Positions 36,801-48,232 of a stretch of DNA of 64,000 bases are shown piece after piece. Numbering within the stretch: the first letter of the stretch is position 1; each line of letters opens with the position of its first letter. The DNA is taken from the NCBI GenBank assembly GCA_013399015.1, contig VWZX01005787.1, forward strand, positions 36,136-100,135, in the 5' to 3' direction. The notes under the pieces are model-generated. The model saw only the letters and a list, made by a program, of their open reading frames with translations, had not been told where the DNA came from and ran no database searches. The position numbers and the translations under genes are program-made. The DNA is from Galbula dea. Taxonomy: Eukaryota > Chordata > Aves > Piciformes > Galbulidae.

Positions 36801-39800
36801 CACATCTGTTATGTATCTTAAGTGCAAAGACAGAAATGAACCAACTTCCAGCCTTGTAATTCTGAACAGAATATAACAGAAATTAAAGGGAGAAAGGAAA
36901 GGGATGGCATATTTGTGTGAATGTATGTTAACGGAATATCATGTGAAACTGCTTTTGCCAGAATTACTCTCCCTTGTTCCTTCAAACTCTACTTATCATG
37001 ATGTAAATCAGGAGGAACTTCATTAAGTGAACTGTCTCACATTGACCAAAACAGCTATAAACCAAATCCAAACCACACTCAGTATCACTGCACGGGGTCT
37101 TTTGTATGAAGCCTTGTTGCGATTAAAACAATGCGACAAAGACTCCAACCTTTCAGACTTGAAATGTATTTCTTCTCCAAGGCACCTGCCCAACACTGTA
37201 TTTTTTTAAGCCATTCCCCCTTATTTTGGGTCTTGCCCCACCCATCACTCACCAGGACTCACTGCACACCACACAGTATCATGGAACTTCCAAATATTTC
37301 CTGTGGAGCAAAACTCAAAATTTTCTGAACTCCACTTTGCTGCAGGGCATCTAATCTTGACAGCTATGTATGCTGTTAAAAATTGGCTTTCAAATCATGG
37401 AACTAGACCTTCAGGGATAGTTTCTTTTTTCTTGTCTTTTTTTTTTCTTCCTCTGCATAAGAAGTTCCAAAGCCGCAGAGCCTCAAGCCAAAACTAATAG
37501 TTGTACAGGCAACTATTTCTACACTGACTCTGAGAAAACAAAAGACATGCTGGGGTACTTGCTAGGGGCTGTCTTGCCCTCCCATATTCATTTGCCTCCC
37601 ACAAGGCTCCACGTAGCTAATATGAAAATAAGTACATGAACTCTGGGATGAACTTTTATACTGGCCCTGATTTGTCCTCTTACCTTGGCCATTTCAGACA
37701 TGTTCCTGTTCAGGAATGACATCCCAGCATTTTTCACCCTTCTAAAATTAAATTACATAAATGTATGAAAATAAGTCATCTGGAAAAGCACAAAACCAGT
37801 AGCAACATTTACCAGAATTTGGTGGTCCCAAATCAGACAGTTATCACAGCTTCTGTGCTGGGATTATGCTTTTCATGTAACTGGGATTTAGCAACAGCTT
37901 TTTTCATTATTTATCAATATTTATGGGAATGAAGTGATGTCCAGTCATTGCAGTTCCCAAAAAACATTCTTCTCAGTAACAAGAACATGCCTGTTATTGA
38001 AGAGTGACTTACTGTATAAGTCCAACAGTGCTGCTCAGCTCCTTACTGATAACACTTTAGAAAACATGCTTCTTACCCTCAAATTAACAGATCACTTGTT
38101 CTTGTTAGACAGCTTTATGTGTTAGAGTTCAAGAGTTGTGTTTGCTTGTGTAAAAAGACACTTCTGTGTCACAGAAGACACTACACATGTATAGAATAGT
38201 CTCTTTCCTACATTTTCTCTAGTCTGATCTGCTACATAAAAAACCCTTGAAGTTTTGCATTGTGAGCCCTGAAATAGCAAAATAAAAGCAAAAAAGATGA
38301 ATTAATGCTGTCAGACTTCATGTTAAAAGTGGCTTTTTGAAGATGTATGCACAAAGAGAAATGCTTAGATTGTTTCACACACCAAACAGATTGATAAAAA
38401 ACTCCTTTGGTCCTATTATTATTATTTATTGTATATTATGGCACTGCCCCCAGTTATGCCTTTCTAATAAAAGACAGACTCCCTTTCCTTATTCCTTCCT
38501 CACTTGGAGAAATTGCAAACAAATTCATTATGTCAAGCTTCACACCTATGGTGACTCTCATACACTGCAGGTGTTTCCTCCAAAATCCCTGTCTGTGCAC
38601 AGATCCACATAGATGCAGATGATGGTATAACTATGTGCCTGTGCCCATATAATCCCAGTGGTATGGTTGGTAGGAGGGTTTAAGTTGCTCATGTCTGAGC
38701 ATAGTATTTTGAAAGCTGTAGAATTCACAAATTATTTATTTTCCTGAAAATAAAACAAGGGAAATCCCCTGGATAGCAGAGATCATAGACAGTTAATGCC
38801 TTCACTGGACTAGACACTGGAAGGCAGCTGCACAGGTCAGAGTGTGAGATGTCACATCATGGTTCCCCATCCCACTATCCCACAGGGATGGAAGATTTTA
38901 TACACAAGGGGGTACTGGCACAACACAGATACACGTCTTGTCCCAAAATCACCAGCTAGCAACAGAACAACAGAGAAAATGAGTTTCTCCACCCCCTAGT
39001 GTCATGACGTTTGTGTGGCGGTCTGTTCTGCAAAAGTGAACAGAAGTACAAATATGCTATTTTTCCTGTTTGCTGACCTCTCTATTTAGCTTATGTACAT
39101 AGAAGGCTTTTCAAATGCACTTAATGGGTATTAACTTGTAGTTACTTACATATCCCCAGTCAGATTGCCGAGCACTTTTACACATACTTCCTATTTTCAG
39201 AAAACCAGAGAGGGACTCCAAGGACTAAATCTACCTAGAGTGCAGAAATTTGTTCTACCAGAACTAGCTATCAAATGAAAACTCTTAGTTCAGCAATTTA
39301 TCTGAAAACAGAGTGCTTGGAAAACCAACCTAGTATTTTAGTCTATTTATAATAAAAACCTTCACTGTAACCAATGTTGTTAAGAAGTTTTTACAGTATA
39401 TAGTATGAAGTTTTGGTCATTAATTACTCCTTTAATCTTTACTGGCTTGTTCCTGAGAACAAGTTACACTCCTGCTTTTTACCAGATAAACAGCTTCCAG
39501 GAATGCATCAGACTGCTGCCAGGGGTCAGGGAAAACATTTGTTGAACACCGCCCTGTTTCAGCCTAAATCCTGACTGATCTGTTTTTGTTTAGTGGAAGT
39601 GTAATTAATATAGCTGATTAACAAATTACCACCCAAAACCAGGAGGGGTTTATTTTTATTTTTCAGAGTAAGAGAAGTTGCATATCTTCATTTGTTTCAT
39701 GTGGCTTCTATTCTACCTGGAAGGGGCAGCTGTTTGTAGGGATGTAAAACGCCTATATGTTAATGTAGGGATTATGTTGAATAATATTAAACATATACAA

Positions 39801-39924
39801 TATTAAATATATTTTAATATAAGGATTATATTAAATAAAAAATATGTGCTGATGTTGCCCATTTGTGTTCTCTGATGGATAACTTACAGGACTATAATAT
39901 TTTTCTTTTAAAAAAAATTTTCAG
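33887..39924. other. Long unique stretch, low-complexity tracts only
   Basis: About 6 kb without a recognised transposon. An A/C-rich tract lies at 36286-36376. Several 60-119 codon frames show no domain. AT-rich palindrome-like sequence with repeated 'aatatta' motifs occupies about 39775-39845. Confidence 0.4.
36286..36376 (+). repeat. A/C-rich low-complexity tract
   Basis: Almost G-free sequence of the 'aaaaccccaaac' kind. Similar tracts occur at about 51887-51942 and 55031-55244, and T/G-rich equivalents at 20927, 29097 and 57667. The open frame on the opposite strand is a by-product. Confidence 0.75.
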
Positions 39925-40128
39925 GTCATAAACAGGGGCCAACATGGCATTTTGACTCCTGTTACACAGTCATGGGAGGTTCTCAAAGACAAAGTATTTT
40001 CTCTACTGTCCTGCGAAGAATCACCGGACATATTTGTTTCACAATGACGTGTCGCGTTCCCAGATCCTGGAAACACTGTCAAGAAACAGCCCTACTGTTT
40101 CCTGGATATCCTTGAAATGTGTCTCAAG
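39925..40128 (+). pseudogene. Possible decayed 204-bp exon of unknown gene
   Basis: Seen: TTTTCAG ends at 39924 and CAAG precedes GTACTG at 40129. Between them is a 204-base stretch, exactly 68 codons, with one in-frame stop (TGA at 40045-40047, plausibly a decayed CGA Arg codon). The frame reads VINRGQHGILTPVTQSWEVL and later residues such as SLLSCEESPDIF, then after the stop QPYCFLDILEMCLKVL. The segment has more CpG than its surroundings. I do not recognise the family. The donor side abuts the start of a CR1, whose own sequence could account for the GT, so the exon interpretation is tentative. An old unprocessed pseudogene exon or an unknown repeat are alternatives. Confidence 0.25.
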
Positions 40129-40150
40129 GTACTGGACAGGGAGACAGTGA

Positions 40151-40609
40151 ATGAAATTCAACAAGGGCAAGTGTCGAGCTTTGCACCTGGGAAAGACCAA
40201 GCCCATGAATCAGGATAGGTTGGGGACTGAGCTGTTGGAGAGCAGTGAAGGGGAAAGGGACCTAGCAGTCCTGGTAGATGGAAGAATGACCATGAGGCAG
40301 CAGTGTGCTCTTGTGGCCAGAAAGGCCAATGGGATTCTGGGGTGTATTAGAAAGGGTGTGGTTAGTAGGTCAAGAGAGGTTCTTTTCCCCCTTTACTCTG
40401 TCCTGGTGAGGCCACATCTGGAACACTGTGTCCAGTTCTGGGCCCCTCAGTCTAAGAAGGGTAGGTTGCTTGAAAGAGTCCAACACAGAGCCACAGAGAT
40501 AATGAAAGGGGCGGAACATCTTCCTTACGATGAAACGCTGGGGGAGCTGGGTCTCTTTAGCTTAGAGAAGAGGAGACTAAGGGGTGACCTCATTTATGCT
40601 TTTAAATAA
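40151..40609 (+). pseudogene. CR1 ORF2 thumb and C-terminal fragment
   Basis: A clean 152-codon frame corresponding to the CR1 RT thumb: KFNKGKCRALHLGKTKPMNQ, DLAVLVDGRMTMRQQCALVA, ARKANGILGCIRKGVVSRSR, LFPLYSVLVRPHLEHCVQFW, ERVQHRATEIM and LEKRRLRGDLIYAFK. It is not interrupted until the foreign LINE at 40609 ends it. The catalytic RT core is absent because of 5' truncation. The match to the minus-strand copy at 19419-19958 is close throughout. Confidence 0.9.
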
Positions 40610-41022
40610 GGACCACTGCCTCCCTAAGATCTTGCTTTATGGTGAACTTGCCACCGGCTGCCGCAAGAGAGGAGCCCCAAAGAGAAGATACAAGGACTCC
40701 CTGAAACAACATCTCAGCCTTGGCCATATTGATCATAACTGGTCTACTCTGGCCTCCAAGTGGGAGGCCTGGAGACACACCATCTATAACGCTGCGGATG
40801 CTTTTGAGAAAGCACGCAGGATCACCCTTGAGGAGGAAAGACACCGCAGAAAGAATCGTGCCTTGCAGAATACACCATCTAAGGGGTCTTTCTGCTGTGC
40901 CTTTTGCAACCGGTCATGCCTATCTCGTACTGGCCTTTTTAGCTACCAACACGCTTGCAATACACGTGGGTAGAGACCTTCCCAAATCTTCATTCGTGAA
41001 GCCTAGCCATGATGATAATGAT
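40609..41022 (+). mobile_element. Non-CR1 LINE 3' end with GAT-rich tail
   Basis: About 414 bases inserted into the CR1. The 5' part is an open coding tail to a TAG at 40971-40973. There is then only about 37 bases of 3' untranslated sequence ('agaccttcccaaatcttcattcgtgaagcctagcc') and a short 'atgatgataatgatgg' tail. A second copy of this 3' end, on the minus strand, closes the window at 63941-64000. Known: very short 3' untranslated regions with short GAT/TGA-type tails are typical of RTE-clade LINEs, whereas CR1 ends in ATTCTRTG octamers. Assignment to RTE, or to AviRTE specifically, is inference. Confidence 0.75.
40611..40973 (+). pseudogene. LINE ORF2 C-terminal fragment with degenerate zinc finger
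   Basis: An uninterrupted frame of about 120 codons with features common at the C-terminus of several LINE polymerase proteins: CLPKILLYGELATGCRKRG, then APKRRYKDSLKQHL, a Trp-containing segment NWSTLASKWEAWRHTI, a basic run EEERHRRKNRA, and a final finger CAFCNRSCLSRTGLFSYQHA ending C-N-T-R-G-stop. The usual finger pattern is C-x2-C ... SRIGLxSHxRxC. Here the first His is Tyr, so metal binding is probably lost. There is no frameshift or stop, which suggests moderate age. The fragment is 5'-truncated, with no RT domain. Confidence 0.7.
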
Positions 41023-41344
41023 GGTGGGTGTCAGGAGGATGGGGTCAGGCTCTTCTCAGTGAAGCCCAGTGACAAGACAAGGGGCAATGGTTGTAAGCTG
41101 AAGCATAGGAGGTTCTGTGTGAATATATGTAGAAATCTTTCCCAGTGAGGATGCCAGAGCAGTGGAACAGACTGCCCAGAGAGGTTGTGGAGTTTCTTTC
41201 TCTGGAGATATTCAAAACCCATCTGGACGGGCTTCTGTGTGATGTGGTCTAGGGAATCCTGCTGTGGCAGAGGTGTTGGACTAGATAATATTTCGAGATC
41301 CCTTCCAACTCCTAACATTCTGTGATTCTGTGATTCTGTGACTC

Positions 41345-42510
41345 TTGAGCACAACAGAACATATACCTCCTTGCTCACAATACAACTGTTGGAAATGCTT
41401 TCACCCATTTGAAGGAAGTAAGCTTTTTATTGCCAGAGAGAGATTCAAGCATTCATATATATAGCTTTTATTTCCAAATTCTATTTCGTATACTGACTTA
41501 ATCTGTATTTTGTGTGGTTAGTTCATAGTTTTTGGACAAGGTTGTCAGATGCTACTGTAGCTGAATAAGGATTTCACAGCTTTCTGGAGCTCTGATACTT
41601 CATCCTGCTTTGACCAACATGTGTCTGTTGTATAGCTATTGTACAACACTGGAGAACTACTTATTGGCCATCAAAGGCATATAGACCTCATCAGCTCCCA
41701 GTATTAAATTCCATTAAGATTTTAAATTGGGAATGGTGACTGAATTGATTTTCTGGAATATGCCATATTTAATAGAAGGAGAAGGAAAAAGGAAGAGGTG
41801 TGAAGAAGTAATATGAGATTCTTTCTGATAGGTGGCATATGATAAAAGAAGGAAAGAAAAGTAAGTCTGAGGTCAACATTAGTGACTACTCTGCAAGAAC
41901 CTGTGGACTATAGCTGAAGGACTTTCAACTGTAACAGAAGAAAAGGAAAAAGTGAAAGTGTGTCTGAGGAAATTAAAGTAGGCATAAAAAGATACGCCAC
42001 AAAATTTTATGTTAATAGTTGATAGTTGAATTGATTGGCTTAATAGTAGTCATGACAAAAACTTCTAAACGATAAAAATTAGGAGGCCACACTTACTAAT
42101 GTAATGATCTGTAGTGGTATTCTTGGACTACACAAAGCCACAAGTGTCCTGGAAGTGCATGGCAAATGGTCTCTGCAACTGCAGTAAACAATTAAACACA
42201 TTGTATTTATCTCATACAGCTACAGAAGTTGCCTTTGATCAGCTTATTTGAACTGCTGGGGGTGACTAAGTTCATGAATGTTTTGTATGTTTGTTCAAAC
42301 AGGTTATTAACTCCAAGGGGAGTCTTCGGCACAATTATATGAATTGTTGTTATCAATACTTTGTGTAGCTACTTTTATTCTCAGAAATATTTCACAAGCT
42401 GGTATTGATTTCTGAAAATTGATGTATTCATAAACATTCGCTAAACAGTTTTGACAAACAGTTTCTGGACTGTGAGGTATTCATGAATAGCAACTACTCA
42501 CCACAAAACA
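41345..42510. other. Unique sequence, nothing recognised
   Basis: AT-rich spacer between two CR1 elements of different tail classes. No open frame of note. Confidence 0.4.
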
Positions 42511-43556
42511 CATAGAATCATTACGGTTGGAAAGGACCCTCGAGATCATCTAGTCCAACCAATAGCCCTACACTACTCTTACCCTTAAATCATCCCCTGA
42601 AGAAACACATCTACCTGCCTCTTAAAAACCTCCAGGGATGGTGACTCCACCACCTCCCTGGGCAGCCCATTCCAATACTTCACCACTCTTTCGGTGAAGA
42701 AATTTTTCCTAATATTCAATCTATACCTGCCCTGGCACAACTTAAGCCTGTTCCCTCTAGTCCTGTCACTAGTCACAAGGGAGAAGAGGCCAACACCCGT
42801 CTCCCTAGAATGACCTTTCAAGTAGCTGAAGAGAGCGATAAGGTCTCCCCTCAGTCTCCTCTTCTCCAGCCTAAACAACCCCAACTCCCTAAGCCTCTCC
42901 TCATAAGGCCTGTTCTCCAGACCCCTGGTTAGATTAGTTGCCCTTCTCTGCACCCTCTCCAGCACTTCAATGTCCTTCCTAAACTGCGGTGCCCAAAACT
43001 GCACACAGTACTCAAGGTGTGGCCTCACCAGTGCCGAGTACAGTGGCAGGATCACCTCCCTGCTCCTGCTGGTCACACTATTCCTGATACAAGCCAGAAT
43101 GCCATTGGCCTTCTTAGGCACCTGGGCACACTGCTGGCTCATGGTCAGCTGGCTGTCAATCAGGACCCCCAGGTCCTTCTCTGCTGGGGAGCTCTCCAAC
43201 CACTCCTCTCCAAGCCCGTAGAGCTGTTGGGGGTTGTTATGACCAAAATGCAGGACTCTACATTTAGCCTTATTGCAACTCATAACATTGGCCTCTGCCC
43301 ATCGATCCAGCCTATCTAGGTCCCTCTGCAGAGCCTCCCTACTCTCAAACAGATTGACACTTCCACCTAGTTTAGTGTCATCTGCAAACTTACTAAAGGT
43401 GCACTCTATCCCCTCATCCAAGTCATCAATAAAGATGTTGAATAGGAGCAGCCCCAGCACTGACCCCTGAAGGACACCACTCTTGACCGGTCGCCAAATG
43501 GATTTGACTCCATTGAGCACAGCTCTCTGGACTCGGCCATCCAACCAATTTTTATT
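42511..43556 (-). mobile_element. CR1 LINE with the longest intact frame
   Basis: The 3' end is at 'catagaatcattacggttgg' and the same 'caatagccctacactactcttaccc' class as the 30021 copy follows. The body runs to about 43556, where it stops after 'catccaaccaatttttattatg', i.e. 5'-truncated between RT motifs A and B. There are few disabling changes, so it is among the youngest CR1 copies in the window. The copy has only one tail octamer and no clear target duplication. Confidence 0.94.
42585..43556 (-). pseudogene. CR1 ORF2, second half of RT to natural C-terminus
   Basis: About 323 codons remain open from the truncation point to the natural stop after FLQGMI. Motif B reads SGVLQGSVLGLLLFNIFIDD: the Pro of GVPQGS is Leu and the Pro of SVLGP is Leu, both unusual at these conserved places. 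Motif C is intact (SKFADDTKLGG, both catalytic Asp). The thumb follows (KAKCRVLHFGHNN, LTMSQQCAQVPKKANGILAC, LYSALVRPHLEYCVQFWAPQ), then ERVQRRATNL, LEKRRLRGDLIALFSYLKG and LVTSDRTRGNRLKLCQGRYR. Motif A and everything upstream are missing, so it cannot encode an active enzyme. Confidence 0.92.
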
Positions 43557-43944
43557 ATGCATTATGTTTTACTTGAGTCACATTGTATCGGTCCCATACC
43601 CAGACCAGTCTGTTAAAATGTGGCTAATGACAAAATGACTAAACTATAATGGTCAATCTTGAATCAGAAATGACAAATAAATACACAGAAAAGCTTCATT
43701 TGGAAACTACAACGGACCTGAAAACAGAATCAGAAGCAGATTGCAGCCATGCCTATACTTATAAATAACCTTATGAGACCTCAGAAGAGCAGAGAAATAA
43801 ATCAGCATATTAATTTGTGTCTAACCTAATTTTGTTATTCCAAGGGCTCTCATCTAACCTAGAGGGAAAGCAGAATTTATTTAAAAGGATCATTAGAAAA
43901 AATGAGTAGAGTATTTAAAACAGAGAAGTGCACACAGATCTAGA

Positions 43945-44203
43945 AAGAGGGGAAACGGGTGTAAGCAAGAGGAGGGTAGATTTAGATTAGACATTAGGAG
44001 CAAGTTCTTCACTGTTAGGGTTGTTAGACAGTGGAACAGGTTGCCCAGAGAAGTTCTGGAAGCCTCATCCCTGGAAGCTTTTAAGACAAGGCTTGGGGCC
44101 CTGGGCAACCTGATCTAGTGGATGGTGCCCCTGCCAAGCAGGAGCTTGGAACTAGATGATCTTTAAGGTCCCCTCCAACTCTGGCAACTCTATGATTCTA
44201 TCT
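43945..44203 (+). mobile_element. CR1 LINE 3' end
   Basis: It runs from 'gaaacgggtgtaagcaagagg' through 'ttagattagacattaggagcaagttcttcactgttagggtt' to 'ttggaactagatgatctttaaggtcccctccaactc' and 'ctatgattctat'. Same tail class as 3748 and 22597. It lies head-on to the CR1 at 42511, about 390 bases away. Confidence 0.92.
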
Positions 44204-47200
44204 ATCTCATTTACAAAGCAAGCATCTGCCATACTAGATTTTAGACCTCTATAGTCTTCTTTCAGGCTCAGAAAAATCTTAGCTTATTTTCTCATCAGCT
44301 TCACTCTTTCTACAAAGAAGTGATAAATTTAATCTAGCATAATCTGCTTAACTCCCTGCAGAAGCCATGAGCTCAGGTAAATGCAAAATGAAACCTAGGC
44401 TTCAACATACTCCAACTACTAGGACTGCTATCTTCGTTTGTAAACATACGCAACTTCAACAGTTTTCCTCCTTTACCTCCATTTTACAGACTAGCTACAG
44501 AAAAGACGGACTCAACTGTGAGAAAGTGTTGCTGTATTTTAGAACAACTGCAGAAGGTGATGCAGGGAATATTTTTTTTTCCCCTTAAAAAATCACTGAT
44601 TGAATCCACACTTATCCAGTATTAGTTGGCACAGTCAAAATTTTGACTCTGTTCTGAGGAAAGGCACAACTCAGTATAATTGAGAAGGTTCTAGCAAAAA
44701 GAATTTATACAGTCAGGGATATAGTCAGCATTCAGCAGACGGAAAATTATGTCTCTAACTAAATGCTGAAGAGAAATGGTGCTACACAGGAGCAGATCTT
44801 TAAAAATCAAAGTGCTACAAAAGGGAAGAAATTGAGATTCATAATACGCAGTCATTACAAAGTTTTCCTTTGTCTCATAAGGTAGTTAAATGTTAACTTT
44901 CTTACTAAACTGTGAAATATTAAAGAACGCCACCACAAATGATAGCACTGTTGAGGCCAAACTTCCCAAGGGTTGGGATCACAATTAAAAAAAAATCTTC
45001 TCTATAAAATAAGTATCTTAAACTAATGATATTAGAAAGGGTGTGATCATCAATTGACGAATATATCCCGTGACCAAGAACAATGTAATGGGATTAATGA
45101 TAAGGATTTTTGATAATAAGATGTGGGTTGGTGCCTGAGAGAAAGTTCAGTGGTTGCAGCAACTTCTGTGAGTCCCATCTCTAAAGACGACATAGTGTAA
45201 AGACAACATAATAGTGCTTAACTGACAAAATGCCCAAAGGCAGAGAAGTCTTTGCTCTGATTTTATGGGAAAGCACTGCGGAATTTTAATAGAAAACAGT
45301 AATCTTCTTTTCATTGTTATTTCTCCTTTCTGACTGGTCCCTCAAAATGCAATGGAAACACTGTATCCATGGCAAAGCTTCTTACATATCTAAAACATCC
45401 CCCCAAGTAATCTTATTTGCTACTGGATATAACGTAGCATATTTAATAAGGAGGCAGACTTTTGTTATGTGCTTCCTTTGGCCACAGGGATGTTCTTTCC
45501 CTTAGGGATTTTTTATCAGTATGTTGTGGGCTTTTTCTTCCCCCTCTGCAAACTTAGTTTGTTAACTATAATGCTTAGGTCTTATGAGGACTTTGGACAA
45601 CCTTCTTTATCATAGCTCGGTGAGGCTGAAGCACATTTTATCACCTGAGGGGATTTCCAGGAGAAATTTCTTAGCTAAAGGATGTATGTTACAGAGAGGT
45701 CTATCATGATCAGTGCTGTGCTCATCTCAGGGTGAAATTCATCTCATCTACATGTGAACAGATCATCCTACATCCCTTTGTGGTTAATGAAGAGAAATAG
45801 GGTATTCTGTAGAAATTCGTTTCACTAGCACTAAAAGATCAATCTAGGATGATATAAATCTTCTTTAAAAGCGTCCTTCTTTTTCACAACAAACTGAAAA
45901 CAGAGCGACTAGTTCAAGAAGCTGACTATATTTATTCAGGTGATAATGAAGGACTGTTTTGTATGATGACTTTCCATCTCTCTGCCAAGATGCTAGGTAG
46001 ACATGATTCCTACTGTTGGTGAATCTACAGGAGTTTTGCTGGTAAAAACCCAACAACTAACAGAATTCTGATAGCATTTTTTTTTTTTTGGTTATTTGTG
46101 AATGAGACACTCACAAAAGCTCCTTATTTCATAAGAAAGTAACACTTTTTACTGCAGAAAATGAATAATTGTGAAAAAAATTCTTAATTTACTTTATTAT
46201 CTTCTATTAACTCTAAAATTGTCTTACGAATATTGGCCAGCTGAACTCAGAGAGATCCTCTAACATAGTTCTCCTATTTTATGTGTGAGGAAACACAGAC
46301 ATCAGTAAATGACACTGTGATATAGTTGGTAGCTATTGTTGAAAAGTTCTACAGGGGTTCATGAGTTAGAAGGCTCTCAATGTAAAAAAATGTAACTATG
46401 TGCTCTCCAAAAGCAGGATGAGACTCCTAATAGACACAGTTTTAGGAGAACTTATTCAACATAAAGGCACAGTTACAAGCAGTAGTCAGAGAATGTGTAT
46501 AACTATATAGACAGTAAAAGGAAAAAAACCCACAATCTTGGCAAGTATATCTCTGAAGTTTTCCACATAACTGCATTTTCATAAAGGCCACTCAAAGACT
46601 CTGTTGAACCCAAAAGACTTGTCTGAAACAGTTCACATACAGAGAGCTTTCAGTGAGTGTGTTTGACTGTTTTCAAGATTATGTTTGTGTTCCTTATATG
46701 TGCTTAAAACTGCATGTCTTTTATTGGATTTGGTTGATTTAGACCAAACCTACTTGTTCAGATAATTAACATTTTTATAACTCAAAAATTCTGTATAGGT
46801 ACTTGTTTGCATATGAATTTCAGCCTAATCATATCTAAAATCATGTAAATAATCATTCTAAAGTATTTGCTAACTCTTTCGTCCATTAACTTTTTATGGT
46901 ATGCAAACACGTCATGTTTTACTGACGTGTCTCTGAAAAGATATACAGAGGGACTAACTAGGCCTGGGAACAAAAGAAAAAATTTGTAGTTTCCTGTTAT
47001 TGCACATTATACCTGTTCTGCATCATTATGAGCTTCTTCCGTATTGAAATGTTACTATGTTGCTTTTCAGTTTAACTTATGCACCTTCAATGTTGTAAAA
47101 AACAAGTCAATAAAAATGCAATAACACCATGTCAATCAAAAGCAATGGAACAATCTTTATTGAGCAAACAGTTGGAAAGCTACAGCTAAAATGCAACTGC

Positions 47201-47968
47201 GACATGTTGCAATAGATTAAAGATATGAATCAGAAAACTAAAAGTTTTCTTCTGGTTTTAGTTATTACCAGTTGCTTAATTTATAGAGCAATAACTTTGA
47301 TCCTATCTAGAGTCGTGTAAAGAGGTTGCCAGTACAAGCAACAATACTGTCTTCTGTTACTCCCATTAACATGGGTTAGACACAATCACCCACTTCTGAA
47401 GTCCGCTTGCATTCCATTTATGTGAATACTCAGGTAAGAGCTTCTGGGTTTTTTCAATCTGAACAAAAAACCAGTTCTAGTAGAAGTCCCTCGAGGTCAG
47501 TATCCCATACCTTACAGTGCCCTGCAGCAAAGCCCCAGGGAAGAGTATGAGAACAGGAGAAGGTCAAATTCATCCTTCCTTGGTATGATCTTAATGATGT
47601 GGCTCAAGGACCTATTGAGTGAGAGTTGCATATCTTTGTCTTTAACAGTCTTTGTTGGATTTTCCTCTCCCACTCTTGCTTTATCACTTCTTGAACCCAG
47701 TTGAGATTACATGTGAGCTGTCAAGCAAATAACCTGAGGGGGTTATGCTGGTTTCAGCCTCTATTGTAACTTTATGTTTGAAGATAAAGTTTTTCACAGA
47801 GCCACTGTAATGGACTAAAAATTGAGCAAAGAGGAAGCCATCACCTTAGTGATGGGGATGGGGATAGCTAAGAAAAAAATCTAGGTAATTTCAAGCCCAG
47901 TGTAGGTATTATTTTTCTGCTCTATCTAATTTTAGTGTGTGCCTGAGAGTAAAATAACTTCTTCAGTA
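44204..47968. other. Unique sequence, nothing recognised
   Basis: 3.8 kb with no transposon that I can name. A 15-base T run lies at about 46075-46090. Short open frames (63-73 codons) only. Confidence 0.4.
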
Positions 47969-48232
47969 ATCACAGAATCACAGAATATTTGGAGTTGGAA
48001 GGGACCTCGAAAGATCATCTAGTCCAACCCCCCTGCCACAGCAGGATTCCCTAGACCACATCACACAGAAGGGCGTCCGGATGGGTTTTGAACATCTCCA
48101 GAGAAGGAGACTCCACAACCTCTCTGGGCAGTCTGTTCCAGTCCTCTGGCACCCTCACTGTGAAAAAATTTCTACGTGTATTCACACGGAATCTCTTATG
48201 CTTCAGCTTACAGCCATTGCCTCTTGTCCCGA
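47969..48232 (-). mobile_element. CR1 LINE 3' end
   Basis: It starts 'aatcacagaatcacagaatatttgg', then 'gttggaagggacctcgaaagatcatctagtccaaccccc' and 'gccacagcaggattccctagaccacatcacacagaaggg', and ends near 'cagccattgcctcttgtcc'. Same tail class as the SINE at 12870. The minus-strand frame includes GNGCKLKHKRFRVNTRRNFF, the CR1 C-terminus. Confidence 0.92.

Larger units (their letters stand above)
40121..41344 (+). mobile_element. CR1 LINE, split by another LINE
   Basis: From about 40121 ('ggtactggacagg...gaaattcaacaagggcaag') the element runs through the thumb and C-terminus to 'cttttaaata' at about 40608. It resumes at about 41023 with 'gggtgtcaggaggatggggtcag' and ends 'ttccaactcctaacattctgtgattctgtgattctg'. 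The removed CR1 bases at the break are roughly 'tgtgaag'. The tail class is the one shared with the SINE at 12870. Confidence 0.92.
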
